Below, in pieces: positions 26,119-36,070 of a stretch of 64,000 bases of DNA. Every line of letters starts with the position of its first letter. Within the stretch, counting starts at the first letter, position 1. The notes beneath the pieces were generated by a model. It did not search any database. It was not told where the DNA came from and was given only the letters and a program-made list of their open reading frames with translations. The DNA is from Enterococcus rotai (GTDB lineage Bacteria; Bacillota; Bacilli; Lactobacillales; Enterococcaceae), in assembly GCF_001465345.1 (NCBI RefSeq), contig NZ_CP013655.1:2521287-2585286 (forward strand), written 5' to 3'. A program made the position numbers and the translations under genes.

Positions 26119-26829
26119 TTGAAAAAGATAATTGTGACCGGTGCTGGAGGTGGACTTGGCAAGGCCATCTGTGAGCGAAGTGTCAATGAAGGTTTGGGTG
26201 TAATTGCCGTAGACATAAATGCCGCCTCTCTCAAGGAAATTGAACAGTTGCCAAATTGTCAAACGAGTATCCTTGATATTAGTCATTATAATGATACACA
26301 ACAATTTTTTAATCAGTTAAAAGATGACCCTACTATAATTGGACTAGTGAATAATGCAGGTATTTACAAAGGGGAAAGTCTTCTGGATTATAATGAAGCA
26401 ATGATGGATACCGTTTTAAATGTTAATATTAAGGGACCAACGATCTGCTCAAAATTTTTTATAGAAAATCTGCAATTGAATAATCAAAAGGGGAAGATCA
26501 TCAATATATCTTCTATTTCGGGACAAGAAGGCAGTTCAGATGCACTATACGGTTTATCCAAAGCAGCGATTATCGGGTTAACGAAGAGTTTAGCACTACG
26601 TTTTTTTGAAACTGTTTTGGTCAATACTGTTGCGCCAACGATGATCGAGACAAAAATGATGGAAAAAATTCCTACATGGCGAAAAGAAGAATATTATGCT
26701 CATCATCTGATTAAAGAAGCAGTATCAGCAAATGATGTGGCAAATACTGTGAATTTCTTACTATCAGATGAGAGTAATCATTATACTGGAGCTACTTTTG
26801 ATTTGAATAATGGAGGTTATTTAAGATGA
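26119..26829 (+). CDS. short-chain dehydrogenase/reductase
   Basis: The 236-residue protein is a classical SDR. It has the cofactor loop TGAGGGLG (residues 6-13), NNAG, the catalytic Ser in NISSISGQEG and YGLSK (Tyr-x3-Lys). The loop after the second strand (AVDINAASL, with Asp) suggests NAD(H) preference. The substrate is unknown. I prefer TTG 26119, nine bases after GGAGG, over the TTG six bases earlier, which is too close. The C-terminal NNGGYLR fits the family. No pathway partner lies alongside, and the following VOC gene has its own ribosome site. Confidence 0.88.
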   Translation: MKKIIVTGAGGGLGKAICERSVNEGLGVIAVDINAASLKEIEQLPNCQTSILDISHYNDTQQFFNQLKDDPTIIGLVNNAGIYKGESLLDYNEAMMDTVLNVNIKGPTICSKFFIENLQLNNQKGKIINISSISGQEGSSDALYGLSKAAIIGLTKSLALRFFETVLVNTVAPTMIETKMMEKIPTWRKEEYYAHHLIKEAVSANDVANTVNFLLSDESNHYTGATFDLNNGGYLR

Positions 26830-26949
26830 ATAAAATTGGATAGTGATTTTAACTTCTCAAGAAGGAGAAAGATCTCATTGATTCGCATAAAAAAATTGAG
26901 TTCAAAATGACGAATTCAGAAAGGCCAAAACGGAAAAGGAGCTTTTTTT

Positions 26950-27369
26950 ATGAAACAATCGATCGTTCACATCGCTTTAGTCGTTGATGATTATGATGAA
27001 GCAATTGCTTTTTATACTGAAAAACTTCACTTTACTTTGATTGAGGACACCTATCAACCAGACCAAGCAAAAAGATGGGTGGTAATAGCACCACCAAATT
27101 CAAAAGGGACAACTATTTTATTAGCAAAAGCATCGAAACCGATTCAGCGTGAGTTTATTGGCAATCAAGCAGGTGGCCGAGTATTTCTATTTTTAGCTAC
27201 GGATGATTTTTATAGAGACTATACTCACATGGTTGCAAACCAAATCGAGTTTGTTAGAGAACCGAAAGAGGCTGACTATGGAATCGTGGCAGTGTTTAAA
27301 GACCTTTATGGCAATTTATGGGATTTAGTCCAGTTTAATGAAGACCATCCTATGAATGAACGACTATAA
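26950..27369 (+). CDS. VOC family (glyoxalase-like) protein
   Basis: The 139-residue protein has the two beta-alpha-beta-beta-beta modules of the vicinal oxygen chelate superfamily. The first starts IVHIALVVDDYDEAIAFYTEKL with a metal-type His, and the second ends GIVAVFKDLYGNLWDLVQF with the usual Glu/Gln region replaced by Asp. VOC proteins include glyoxalase I, dioxygenases and drug-binding proteins, and the role here cannot be told. AAAAGGAG precedes the ATG. It lies between an SDR gene and a small membrane protein gene. Confidence 0.82.
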   Translation: MKQSIVHIALVVDDYDEAIAFYTEKLHFTLIEDTYQPDQAKRWVVIAPPNSKGTTILLAKASKPIQREFIGNQAGGRVFLFLATDDFYRDYTHMVANQIEFVREPKEADYGIVAVFKDLYGNLWDLVQFNEDHPMNERL

Positions 27370-27407
27370 AATAATAGCTAAGTTTATTTCTTTATAAGGA
27401 GGAAAAG

Positions 27408-27578
27408 ATGATTAAAAATAATGGTGATTCTATAGCAATTGGTATTTGTTTGGGTGTAGCATTTGGTTTGATTTTCGATAATTTAGCTTTAGGAATAGCC
27501 TTAGGTGTAGCAATAGGAGCTGCTGGGGTTTTTGATAGTAAGAAAAAAGCAAAAAATAAAGGAGCCAAAAGGGATTGA
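27408..27578 (+). CDS. 56-residue glycine-rich small membrane protein
   Basis: A short frame of 57 codons has an excellent site, AAGGAGG, six bases before its ATG. The product has a short polar start, one long or two short hydrophobic segments rich in glycine spaced as in glycine zippers (IAIGICLGVAFGLIF, then ALGIALGVAIGAAGVF), and a lysine-rich end (DSKKKAKNKGAK). The stop overlaps the leader of the next gene, whose ATG is one base away, so the two are coupled. I see no family match. It is probably a real gene because the ribosome site and coupling are strong. Confidence 0.65.
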   Translation: MIKNNGDSIAIGICLGVAFGLIFDNLALGIALGVAIGAAGVFDSKKKAKNKGAKRD

Positions 27579-27579
27579 A

Positions 27580-28497
27580 ATGAAAAAACTACATTTTAAA
27601 AAGATACTGACCTTTTTTAGAAAACGTAGAAATTTTCTAAGTCTTTCTATAGTATTAGTTGTAATTTCCATTTTTAGCGGTTGTGGAAACAATAAAAATG
27701 AGAGAGCAATTAATGGGACTAGTACTGATACTAGTCTAAAAGATACAGCAAAGATTTCTACATCAAGTTCAACATTCGATAGTAATTCAAAGCAAGAAGC
27801 AGGAATAAAAAGTGAAGCTACCGCACAATTAGAATTAAATTATGAAGATGCACAAATAGAGTACGCTCGAGTAATTGCTAATCTAGGCGTTGAGAACAAA
27901 ATAGGATACACGACCGAGAGGGTTAGAAGCAATCAAATAACATTTAATACATCGGTATCAGATGAGTATAAAAGCATACGTATTCAAGAACGAGGTACTG
28001 AAGATAGATATATCTATTATTTGCCTTTAGGAGAGGGTTTCATAGAACATTATGGCATGAAAAAATATCCCTCTTCCCCTACTACATCACCAGCGAAGGT
28101 TTATTTGAAAACTGATTATGACGATATCGCTTTAGCTCTGTTAGAAAACCAAACGAATATCTCTGATAATGATTTGAATATTGAAGCGATAAACAATGGT
28201 GATTTCACTTCGTTAATAGGAACCTGGAAAAACGGTAAGAATGATGTTTTAATCATAAATACTGACGGTACAACCAATATGGCGTTTGTAGTTCATGGGG
28301 TACCTGAATCTGGTAAAACAAGTAAGGTTCCTTTTGCAAGCTTAAGCGCAGGTGGTCCTGGTGGTGCAGCACTTGGTCTGTATAAAATAGGGTTCAAAAA
28401 TCCTGATGGTGATAGTTCAGATAGTACGAAACCTAGGTTAATAATTACGCAGCAAGGCGGAAATTATTCTTCAGATAGTTATTATTACAGACAATAA
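27580..28497 (+). CDS. lipoprotein with DUF6287-like end
   Basis: The 305-residue product has a basic start, a hydrophobic stretch (FLSLSIVLVVISIF) and the lipobox FSGC with Cys at about residue 35, so it should be a surface lipoprotein. A Ser/Thr-rich linker follows (TSTDTSLKDTAKISTSSS). The later segment DFTSLIGTWKNGKNDVLIIN resembles the DUF6287 domain of enterococcal and streptococcal lipoproteins; this domain name is given from memory. No catalytic motif is visible. I chose the ATG at 27580 after AAGGG; it is coupled to the 56-residue gene in front. Confidence 0.75.
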   Translation: MKKLHFKKILTFFRKRRNFLSLSIVLVVISIFSGCGNNKNERAINGTSTDTSLKDTAKISTSSSTFDSNSKQEAGIKSEATAQLELNYEDAQIEYARVIANLGVENKIGYTTERVRSNQITFNTSVSDEYKSIRIQERGTEDRYIYYLPLGEGFIEHYGMKKYPSSPTTSPAKVYLKTDYDDIALALLENQTNISDNDLNIEAINNGDFTSLIGTWKNGKNDVLIINTDGTTNMAFVVHGVPESGKTSKVPFASLSAGGPGGAALGLYKIGFKNPDGDSSDSTKPRLIITQQGGNYSSDSYYYRQ

Positions 28498-28542
28498 TTA
28501 GATAGGATCGATGTAAAAAAGAGCTGATTATAGAAAAATAAA

Positions 28543-28584
28543 GTAATCATTCTGCTGAATTAATAGGGAATGATTATTTTTTTT
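28543..28584 (+). terminator. terminator of the lipoprotein gene
   Basis: AATCATTC (28545-28552) pairs with GAATGATT (28568-28575), followed by A and eight Ts. Confidence 0.8.
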
Positions 28585-28739
28585 GAATAAAAAGCACTCA
28601 AATCTAAACACTAGATACAATAAATACATACAAAAAAGCAGCTAAAATCCCTTTACTTTCAAACCTTTCAAACTAAGACTAAAAAAAACTTCTGTTTTGT
28701 AGTATAATTTTCAAGGATAGAGGAAAGGCGGGGAAGTCA

Positions 28740-31505
28740 ATGAGAAAGAAACAAACATACGCAGTAGTGGATCTAGAGACGACGGGAACCGATCCAAAGG
28801 TAGACCGGATCATCCAGTTTGGCTGTGTGTTGATCCAAGATGGAAAAATCATTTCCCGTTTTGCTACTGACATCAATCCCAATCAGGCCATTTCCAAACA
28901 GATTCAGCAGTTGACAGGTATTAGTAATAGCCGTGTACAAAAGGCACCTTATTTTGAGGATGTGGCACTAACGATCTATAACTTATTAGCTGATACGGTA
29001 TTTGTTGCACATAATATCTTTTTTGATTATTCTTTTTTAGCGCAAGAATTGACCCGTTGTGGTACACCAAAATTGCAGATTCCGGGTATTGATACGGTGG
29101 AGTTAGCTCAGATTTTTTTACCAACGGAAAAGAGTTTTCGTTTAGGGGATTTGTCTGAGAGTTTAGGTTTAGTACATGATAATCCTCATCAAGCGGATAG
29201 TGATGCACAAGTAACGGCTGAACTATTACTATTGATCGAAGCGAAAATGCGCCGCTTACCATTAATTACAATGGAAGTAATCGACCGCTTAAGTCAACAA
29301 ACAGGTATGGATACTAGTTCTTATATCCATCATATATATGAAGAAATGAAACAAGATATTCAACCTTTGGCAAAAGAGCAACATGTTGTTTCTGGCATTG
29401 CGTTAAGAAGAAAAGAAGTTCAACTTTATGAAGAAAAATTATATGAACATGCCGTTTTTCCTCATAAGAAAAAAGCCAAAGAAAAACTTTTTAAAGATAA
29501 GATCGTTTATCGTTCAGAACAAAGTCGTATGATGAACTTAGTCTATGAGCATTTTACAACTGCTGAAAATAAAAATTTATTTATTGAAGCAGCGACGGGA
29601 ACGGGAAAAACGCTGGGTTTTTTATTTCCATTAAGCTATCTGGCTACACCAGATAATCCAGTTATTATCAGTACGGTTTCGATCGTACTGCAAAATCAAT
29701 TGATAGAAAAAGATATTCCCTTAGCAAATCAAATTTGTCCTAAACCGCTCAATGCTACGATCATTAAAAGTCATCGTCATTATCTAGATTTACAGCGGTT
29801 TAAGGATACCTTGAAAAATCCCTTGCAGCAAAAGCAATATGCGCTATATCAAATGGGCGTTTTAGTTTGGTTGGTGGATACAGAAACGGGTGACCTTGAT
29901 GAGTTGCAATTAACGAATTTTAATCATGTTTTTTGGCGGGACGTTGCCCATCGTGGGATTGATTTTTTATCGAATCAAGATCCCTTGTATCAGGAAGACT
30001 TTGTTCATTTTCTTTATAAGAAGGTCAGACAAAGCAATGTATTGATTGTCAATCATGCCTTTTTGGCACAAGAAACCCTAAGGGACGTTCCGCTTTTACC
30101 TAAAAGTGCCTATTTGATTATTGATGAAGCACATCACTTGCCCGATATTGCTGGGAAGATTGCGAATCGTCAATTTAATTATACTTCGTTTAAAAAACAA
30201 GCAAGCTTATATTTAGAGGAAGAGCAGTTGTTTGATCAAGTTAACCAAATTTTTGAAAAGCAAACGCAAGAACAACGATTATTGCGTATTTATACGAAAG
30301 CCTTGAATGATTTAGTAGAAGAATTTAGTGATTTGTTTTACGAAATAAATCAGTTATTTCCAAAAGCAAAGCAGCAGCATCAAGAGTCCAACCTGTTGAC
30401 TAAGCCTATATTCGATCATTTATCGTTAAATGGCGAGACTTCAATTCAAAAAATTGACATTCTTTTGACCGAGATGCAAGAAATTCAAGCGCAATTGCAG
30501 CAGTCGATCGTAAATCAATTGGAAAAATTTACTACCTCTCAACGCATTATATTTGTTAGTTTACTGCAGTTCTTTGAGCGGATTGTGTTTCTTTATGACT
30601 GTTTTGATATCTATGTTAACGAATGGCAGCCACGCTGGATCAAAGAATATAGTACTACCCCACAAGGCTATGGGGTACTTTCGATCAATGATTTAGACGC
30701 TAGTATTTTGCCAGAGACGACTTGGTATAGTCGTTATGAACGAATTCTATATACAGGTGGAACCTTAAAATTTGGGCATGATAAAAAATATTTGCCGCAT
30801 AAATTAGGGTTGGCAGATGTCTTATTTAAAACATTGCCTGATCCTTATAATTATGAAGAAAATGCCCGCTTGTATATTCCAACAGAAGCAATTGCAATCA
30901 GTCAGGCGAATACGGCAGAGTTTTCAGAATATATTGCTGAAGTGATCGAAGCATCATCACAGCAACAAGACCGCTCTGTATTGGTTTTGTTTACGTCACA
31001 TGAAATTTTATCTAGTGTGTATTATCGTTTACATCCACAATTTCTGAATGCTGGTAGAGAACTTTTAGCTCAAGGAATCAGCGGTAGCCGAGAAAAAATT
31101 CTGAAACGTTTTGCTCATTCAAAAAATAGTGTTTTATTAGGCGCTGACAGTTTTTGGGAAGGGGTGGATCTACCAGGTGAAGCATTGTCACTTTTGATCG
31201 TAACTCGTTTGCCATTTGAAAATCCTAAGCGGCCTTTTGTTAAAGCGCGTTATGATTATCTTGAAGAAAAAGGTATTAATCCCTTTTCCCATGAAGCGTT
31301 GCCGAAAGCTGCTTTGCGTTTGCGTCAGGCTTTGGGGCGTTTAATTCGATCTGACGGTGATAAAGGTGCTTTAGTCGTGTTGGATAGACGATTGATAACG
31401 GCTAAATATGGAAAACGTATGTTAAAAGCCTTACCCAAAAATCTACCGGTAAAAGAAGCTGCTCTAAGCGACATCATTTCAGAGCTAAATGAATTTTTAA
31501 AATAA
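28740..31505 (+). CDS. dinG: DinG-type helicase with N-terminal 3'-5' exonuclease domain
   Basis: The 921-residue protein joins a DnaQ-like exonuclease to a superfamily 2 helicase. Exonuclease motifs are VVDLETTGTDP (residues 9-19), HNIFFDYSF and HQADSDAQ. Helicase motifs are AATGTGKT (Walker A), DEAHHL, and near the end LLGADSFWEGVDLPG and RQALGRLIRSD. The Fe-S cysteines of E. coli DinG are absent, as in other Firmicutes members. Bacillus-type DinG acts on DNA 3' ends and its helicase activity is in doubt. The start follows AAAGGCGGGG. It heads the tseB-aminotransferase-asnS block, an arrangement conserved in Firmicutes. Confidence 0.93.
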   Translation: MRKKQTYAVVDLETTGTDPKVDRIIQFGCVLIQDGKIISRFATDINPNQAISKQIQQLTGISNSRVQKAPYFEDVALTIYNLLADTVFVAHNIFFDYSFLAQELTRCGTPKLQIPGIDTVELAQIFLPTEKSFRLGDLSESLGLVHDNPHQADSDAQVTAELLLLIEAKMRRLPLITMEVIDRLSQQTGMDTSSYIHHIYEEMKQDIQPLAKEQHVVSGIALRRKEVQLYEEKLYEHAVFPHKKKAKEKLFKDKIVYRSEQSRMMNLVYEHFTTAENKNLFIEAATGTGKTLGFLFPLSYLATPDNPVIISTVSIVLQNQLIEKDIPLANQICPKPLNATIIKSHRHYLDLQRFKDTLKNPLQQKQYALYQMGVLVWLVDTETGDLDELQLTNFNHVFWRDVAHRGIDFLSNQDPLYQEDFVHFLYKKVRQSNVLIVNHAFLAQETLRDVPLLPKSAYLIIDEAHHLPDIAGKIANRQFNYTSFKKQASLYLEEEQLFDQVNQIFEKQTQEQRLLRIYTKALNDLVEEFSDLFYEINQLFPKAKQQHQESNLLTKPIFDHLSLNGETSIQKIDILLTEMQEIQAQLQQSIVNQLEKFTTSQRIIFVSLLQFFERIVFLYDCFDIYVNEWQPRWIKEYSTTPQGYGVLSINDLDASILPETTWYSRYERILYTGGTLKFGHDKKYLPHKLGLADVLFKTLPDPYNYEENARLYIPTEAIAISQANTAEFSEYIAEVIEASSQQQDRSVLVLFTSHEILSSVYYRLHPQFLNAGRELLAQGISGSREKILKRFAHSKNSVLLGADSFWEGVDLPGEALSLLIVTRLPFENPKRPFVKARYDYLEEKGINPFSHEALPKAALRLRQALGRLIRSDGDKGALVVLDRRLITAKYGKRMLKALPKNLPVKEAALSDIISELNEFLK

Positions 31506-31585
31506 TAAATTTAGCAACTATACTATTAAAATGAACTGATTTTCTGCTATAATAGTAGCCAGTAAGTTTGGAAAGGGCGAGACGA

Positions 31586-32092
31586 TTGCAAGAACAAGAA
31601 GAACGAAATGAAACAAGAAAAACTAAGATTCTTTTAAGTATAATCGCAATTTTATTAGCGATTATCGTAATGATTGCTATTTTTTATGTTCGCTCAACAC
31701 ATCCAAGAACACAAGCGAAAAGAGAAGCAACTGAAATCGCAAAAGAGTATGCACATTTAAACACAGTTGACAACTTTTATTGGTTTACCAGAAAAGAAAC
31801 GTATTTCAGTGTAACTGGTAAAGATGATAAAGGGGAAGAACTAGTGGTGATCATTCCTAAATCAGGAGAGAAAGTCACCGTTTTAAATCAAAAAGACGGC
31901 CAGGACGAAAGTCAGATCCGCCAAATTATTGAAACAAAGTATAAAGAAAAAAATATTCAAAAAATTAGTTTAGGGTTATACAATGATCAGCCAACTTGGG
32001 AGATCGTTACAAAAAACGATGATGGACTATTAAGTTATTATCTCCTATCGTTTGCAAATGCTGAAGAAGTCATGATTATTAAAAATGTCTGA
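31586..32092 (+). CDS. tseB: TseB/YpmB-like membrane-anchored protein
   Basis: The 168-residue protein has a short cytoplasmic start, one membrane helix (ILLSIIAILLAIIVMIAIFYV, about 16-36) and an outer domain of two PepSY-like halves (AKREATEIAKEYAHL; then TWEIVTKNDDGLLSYYLL). It corresponds to TseB/YpmB, which in Bacillus works with penicillin-binding protein PBP2A in cell-wall elongation. TTG 31586 is preferred because AAAGGG lies eight bases before it; a TTG 18 bases earlier lacks a site. An extended -10 (TGC-TATAAT, near 31549) could give it a separate promoter. The order dinG-ypmB-aspB-asnS matches Bacillus. Confidence 0.85.
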   Translation: MQEQEERNETRKTKILLSIIAILLAIIVMIAIFYVRSTHPRTQAKREATEIAKEYAHLNTVDNFYWFTRKETYFSVTGKDDKGEELVVIIPKSGEKVTVLNQKDGQDESQIRQIIETKYKEKNIQKISLGLYNDQPTWEIVTKNDDGLLSYYLLSFANAEEVMIIKNV

Positions 32093-32191
32093 CGAGACAA
32101 GCTTATGAGAATTATTTGACCAGAATTCAGCCACGAATAACTATTTTAAATCCTTGATGAAACAAGGCTAAAAAATGAATGGAGTGGAAGT

Positions 32192-33382
32192 ATGGATATA
32201 TCAAAACGCGCACAAAAATTAGAACCTTCTGTTACATTAGCGGCAGCAGCGAAAGCGAATGCGCTAAAAGCTTGTGGCAAAGATATTTTAAGTTTAACGG
32301 TAGGAGAACCTGATTTCACTACGCCTAAAAATATACAACAGGCAGCAATCCAAGCCATCGAAAGTGGCAAAGCCAGTTATTATACACCGTCAGCCGGAAT
32401 CAAAGAATTAAGAGAAGCGGTTGTACAGCACATTGAGACTTACTATCAGTTGAATTATCAAGCAAACAACGTAATCATAACAGATGGCGCAAAATTTGCT
32501 TTATATCTTCTTTTTCAAGCGGTCTTGAATCCAAAAGACGAAGTGATCATTCCGGTTCCTTATTGGGTAAGTTATGGGGAACAAGTTAAACTTGCAGAAG
32601 GAGTTCCTGTTTTTATTACTTGTGCACAGGAAAATGAATTCAAAGTCACTGTAGCACAATTAGAAGCAGCTAAAACGGCAAAAACCAAGTTATTGATTTT
32701 AAATTCTCCTTCTAATCCAACTGGAATGATTTATTCTGAAGCTGAATTGCGTAGCATTGGTGAGTGGGCTGTAGCAAATGATGTGTTGATTGTATCAGAT
32801 GATATTTATGGTAGACTCGTCTATAATGGAGCAGTCTTTACCCCAATGGCTTCTTTGTCACCTGCGATCCAAAAACAAACCATCATTATTAATGGTGTCT
32901 CTAAAAGCTACGCCATGACTGGCTGGCGTATTGGTTACGCGGTAGGTGATGAAACAATTATTTCAGCAATGAACGATATTGCCTCGCAATCTACTAGTAA
33001 TCCTACTGCTGTTAGTCAATATGCAGCACTTGAAGCCTTAACGGGTGAACAGGATACAGTAGAAACTATGAGACAAGCATTTGAAGCACGTTTAAATGAA
33101 ATTTATCCGATATTTGCTACATTGCCAGGCTTTAAATTAGAAAAACCACACGGCGCATTTTATCTGTTTCCAAATATCAAAGAAACGTTAACGATGTGTG
33201 GCTATAGCGATGTTACAAAATGGGTCGATGACTTGTTAGCAGAAGGGGAAGTCGCACTTGTCACAGGGGCTGGTTTTGGTGCTCCAGAAAATGTTCGGAT
33301 CAGTTACGCAACAGATTTAGAAACATTAAAAGAAGCAGCGAAACGTATCAGAGCATTTATTGAGAAAAAAACAGCAAAATAA
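32192..33382 (+). CDS. pyridoxal phosphate-dependent aminotransferase (AspB-like)
   Basis: The 396-residue class I aminotransferase has SLTVGEPDFTTP, SPSNPTGMIYS, the active-site VSKSYAMTGWRIGYAVG with the PLP lysine in SKSYA, and NVRISYATDLE with an Arg for the carboxylate. Position directly before asnS and after tseB suggests the AspB aspartate aminotransferase of Firmicutes, which would supply aspartate or asparagine precursors. Substrate range is inferred, so I leave the symbol empty. The ATG follows GGAGTGGAAG. Confidence 0.88.
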   Translation: MDISKRAQKLEPSVTLAAAAKANALKACGKDILSLTVGEPDFTTPKNIQQAAIQAIESGKASYYTPSAGIKELREAVVQHIETYYQLNYQANNVIITDGAKFALYLLFQAVLNPKDEVIIPVPYWVSYGEQVKLAEGVPVFITCAQENEFKVTVAQLEAAKTAKTKLLILNSPSNPTGMIYSEAELRSIGEWAVANDVLIVSDDIYGRLVYNGAVFTPMASLSPAIQKQTIIINGVSKSYAMTGWRIGYAVGDETIISAMNDIASQSTSNPTAVSQYAALEALTGEQDTVETMRQAFEARLNEIYPIFATLPGFKLEKPHGAFYLFPNIKETLTMCGYSDVTKWVDDLLAEGEVALVTGAGFGAPENVRISYATDLETLKEAAKRIRAFIEKKTAK

Positions 33383-33433
33383 ACACTACTTAATTCGGGA
33401 TAGGTAAAAGACTAAATGAATGGAGAGACGATC

Positions 33434-34732
33434 GTGGAACAAATTCAAATTATCGATTCAAAAAATCATGTGGGAGAAACAGTAAAAATAGGGGCTTGGA
33501 TCGCTAACAAACGTTCAAGCGGAAAAATTGCTTTTCTACAATTACGTGATGGAACAGCTTATTTTCAAGGAATTGTTGTGAAAAGTGAGGTTCCAGAAGA
33601 AGTTTTCCAGTTAGCGAAAGGCTTGACACAAGAAACATCTGTCTGGATCACTGGAGAAATTAGAGAAGACAGCCGTTCAAAATTTGGTTATGAAATCGGT
33701 GTAAAAGGGATCGAAGTGATCGGCGAAAGTCATGATTACCCAATCACGCCTAAAGAACACGGAACCGACTTTTTGATGGATCACCGTCATTTATGGTTAC
33801 GCTCTTCACGTCAGCATGCGATCATGCAAATCCGTAACGAGATCATTCGGGCAACCTACGAATTTTTCAATAACAATAACTTTGTTAAAATCGATCCGCC
33901 GATTTTAACAGCTAGCACAGCAGAGGGTACGACCGACTTGTTTGAAACAAATTATTTTGATCAAAAAGCGTACCTGTCTCAAAGTGGACAATTATACATG
34001 GAAGCAGCAGCTTTAGCTTTCGGTAAAGTCTTCTCCTTTGGACCGACTTTTAGAGCGGAAAAATCAAAGACTCGTCGTCACTTGATTGAGTTTTGGATGA
34101 TTGAACCAGAGATGGCTTTCATGCATCAAGAAGAGAGTTTAGAAGTGCAAGAACAATACGTAGCGTTCCTTGTTCAAAGTGTATTAGACAATTGTGATCA
34201 TGCTTTGGATGTTTTAGAACGTGATAGAGAAGTCTTGAAAAAATATACACAATTGCCATTCCCACGTATTTCATATGATGAAGCAGTTGAATTATTGAAG
34301 AAAAATGGCTTTGATGATATTGAGTGGGGCGATGATTTTGGTTCACCGCATGAAACGTTTATCGCAAACTCATTTGATCGTCCAGTCTTTATCTTAAATT
34401 ATCCAAAAGCAATCAAGGCCTTCTACATGAAACCACATCCTACGCGTGATGATGTTGTGATTTGTGCGGACATGATCGCACCAGAAGGATACGGTGAAAT
34501 CATCGGCGGTTCTGAAAGAGCGATCGATCATGATTACTTATTAGAACAAATCCGTAACCATAATCTAGATGAAAAAGAATACTCATGGTATTTAGATTTA
34601 CGCCGTTATGGTTCAGTGCCTCATTCTGGGTTTGGTTTAGGCTTAGAACGCACAGTAACTTGGTTAGCTGGAATCGAACATGTTCGTGAAGCAAGCCCAT
34701 TCCCACGTTTGTTAAACCGTATTTATCCATAA
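33434..34732 (+). CDS. asnS: asparaginyl-tRNA synthetase
   Basis: The 432-residue class IIb synthetase has an OB-fold anticodon-binding domain at the front ([20 protein letters not shown]) and the catalytic core: FKSTR-like class II motif 2 around [16 protein letters not shown], and motif 3 [16 protein letters not shown] chose GTG 33434, six bases after GGAGAG; an ATG 18 bases earlier has no good site. It charges tRNA-Asn. Its position after the aminotransferase is conserved. A hairpin follows; the T-run is short. Confidence 0.95.
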   Translation: MEQIQIIDSKNHVGETVKIGAWIANKRSSGKIAFLQLRDGTAYFQGIVVKSEVPEEVFQLAKGLTQETSVWITGEIREDSRSKFGYEIGVKGIEVIGESHDYPITPKEHGTDFLMDHRHLWLRSSRQHAIMQIRNEIIRATYEFFNNNNFVKIDPPILTASTAEGTTDLFETNYFDQKAYLSQSGQLYMEAAALAFGKVFSFGPTFRAEKSKTRRHLIEFWMIEPEMAFMHQEESLEVQEQYVAFLVQSVLDNCDHALDVLERDREVLKKYTQLPFPRISYDEAVELLKKNGFDDIEWGDDFGSPHETFIANSFDRPVFILNYPKAIKAFYMKPHPTRDDVVICADMIAPEGYGEIIGGSERAIDHDYLLEQIRNHNLDEKEYSWYLDLRRYGSVPHSGFGLGLERTVTWLAGIEHVREASPFPRLLNRIYP

Positions 34733-34746
34733 AAATAGTCATTCAG

Positions 34747-34792
34747 TTAGTCGTTGGAAGAAGCATTCTGCTTTACTCCAGCGACTAATTTT
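34747..34792 (+). terminator. terminator after asnS
   Basis: TTAGTCGTTGGA (34747-34758) pairs with TCCAGCGACTAA (34777-34788, one G-U) and four Ts follow. The short T-run makes it weaker than other terminators here. Confidence 0.65.
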
Positions 34793-34914
34793 ATGAAAAA
34801 TACCATGTCGAAAAAAATAACCCCAAGAAAACAGGAAAAAAATAAGGCAAATTGTTTAGAATTCTGTTTTTTTATGGTAGAATTGACAGAAAGTAGATTA
34901 AAGGAATGACTCGA

Positions 34915-35814
34915 ATGGAAAACCCAACACAAGTTAAAAGAAAACATTTTCGTTTTCCAGCCTATGATGATGAATTAGGTGTAAAACTAGTTTCTGAAAA
35001 TAAACGAACATTGTTTCAAGAAGAACCAATGCTTGCTAAACAATCAACAAAAGTACAACAAAGTGCACCAGTGATTGATCCAATCACCGTTCAACCAGTA
35101 TTACAGAAACAACCAACACAAACGAATAATCAGCATGTTTCACATAGCCAAGAACAAGTCGCAGAATTAGCACGCCATAAATCCAACTTGCCGAATTATA
35201 TGATGACGCATAATAAACCAACATCTCCAAAACAAAAAACAAATCTATTTGGCAATATGCCAAAAAGAAGCTCTTTTGGTTTTGGTTCTCAACAAGCACC
35301 GAATAAAAATAAGGCGGCCTTTTCAAAAGATTTCACTTATGATACTCGTTCTTATTTTGTACCCAAGTATATTCCGGCTTCTGTAATTCCAGAAGAAAAA
35401 GCGCCTGTTTTGACAGAGCAAGAATTAGCGGAAGCGATGAAAAAAGATAAAAATTCTTATTTGCTTTTCGATGATGAACCAGTAGCATTTCAAGCAATAG
35501 GCAATGAAGATCCAACGGTTCAAAAATTCAATATTCCTAAAGGCACACCAGAAATTCCTGTGACAAGACGCCAATATCAACAAATCAAGCCTGATATGGA
35601 ACGATTTGGTAAAGAAGAGGACCTTAGTCATGCATTGCCGCGTTCAAGAAAAGAGCTAAAAACCGCAAAAGAGAATGCGAAAAGTCAGACAGCATATGGT
35701 CAAAAAGTAGCCGAAGCAGAGCAGGAAAAAAAGAAAGGGATTTTAGACAAATCCTTAAGTGGTATAATTGAAGATTCAAGTATGGAGCTTGAAAATAGTA
35801 AGTACTTTAATTAA
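34915..35814 (+). CDS. unknown largely disordered protein upstream of murC
   Basis: The 299-residue product was not identified. It is rich in Gln, Lys, Ser and Pro, with a Gln/Thr/Val-rich stretch at 30-90 and an Asn/Lys stretch near 110-140. A short ordered-looking part is RSYFVPKYIPASVIPEE, and the end is lysine/glutamate-rich. There is no Walker motif, signal peptide or membrane helix. I chose the second ATG (34915) because AAAGGA lies nine bases before it, while the ATG at 34906 touches it. In several Firmicutes the gene before murC encodes an SftA-type DNA translocase with a long disordered linker. This protein could be an unrelated local gene or such a linker without a motor; that is only a guess. 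Confidence 0.6.
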   Translation: MENPTQVKRKHFRFPAYDDELGVKLVSENKRTLFQEEPMLAKQSTKVQQSAPVIDPITVQPVLQKQPTQTNNQHVSHSQEQVAELARHKSNLPNYMMTHNKPTSPKQKTNLFGNMPKRSSFGFGSQQAPNKNKAAFSKDFTYDTRSYFVPKYIPASVIPEEKAPVLTEQELAEAMKKDKNSYLLFDDEPVAFQAIGNEDPTVQKFNIPKGTPEIPVTRRQYQQIKPDMERFGKEEDLSHALPRSRKELKTAKENAKSQTAYGQKVAEAEQEKKKGILDKSLSGIIEDSSMELENSKYFN

Positions 35815-35822
35815 AACAAACT

Positions 35823-35860
35823 CTGAGACAAAACGAATTCTGGTTTTGTCTCAGCTTTTT
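35823..35860 (+). terminator. terminator before murC
   Basis: CTGAGACAAAAC (35823-35834) pairs perfectly with GTTTTGTCTCAG (35843-35854) and is followed by CTTTTT. It shares the GAGACAAAA core with other terminators in the window. Confidence 0.85.
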
Positions 35861-36070
35861 ACTGTGAATCACAGCTTTTAAAACGGCTGAGTTAGCTATG
35901 GTCATGCAAGTCCAGAACGAAAAAGGACTGTTATTTTTCAAAGGGAAAGTATCTGTTTAGTGGTTTTTTAGTTGATTATTTCACAATTATGTACGATAAT
36001 GGATAGCATACGCTTAAAAAAAATTTAAAAAAGCTACGTTTTATATAGAGTTTAAGAGAAGAGGATTAAA

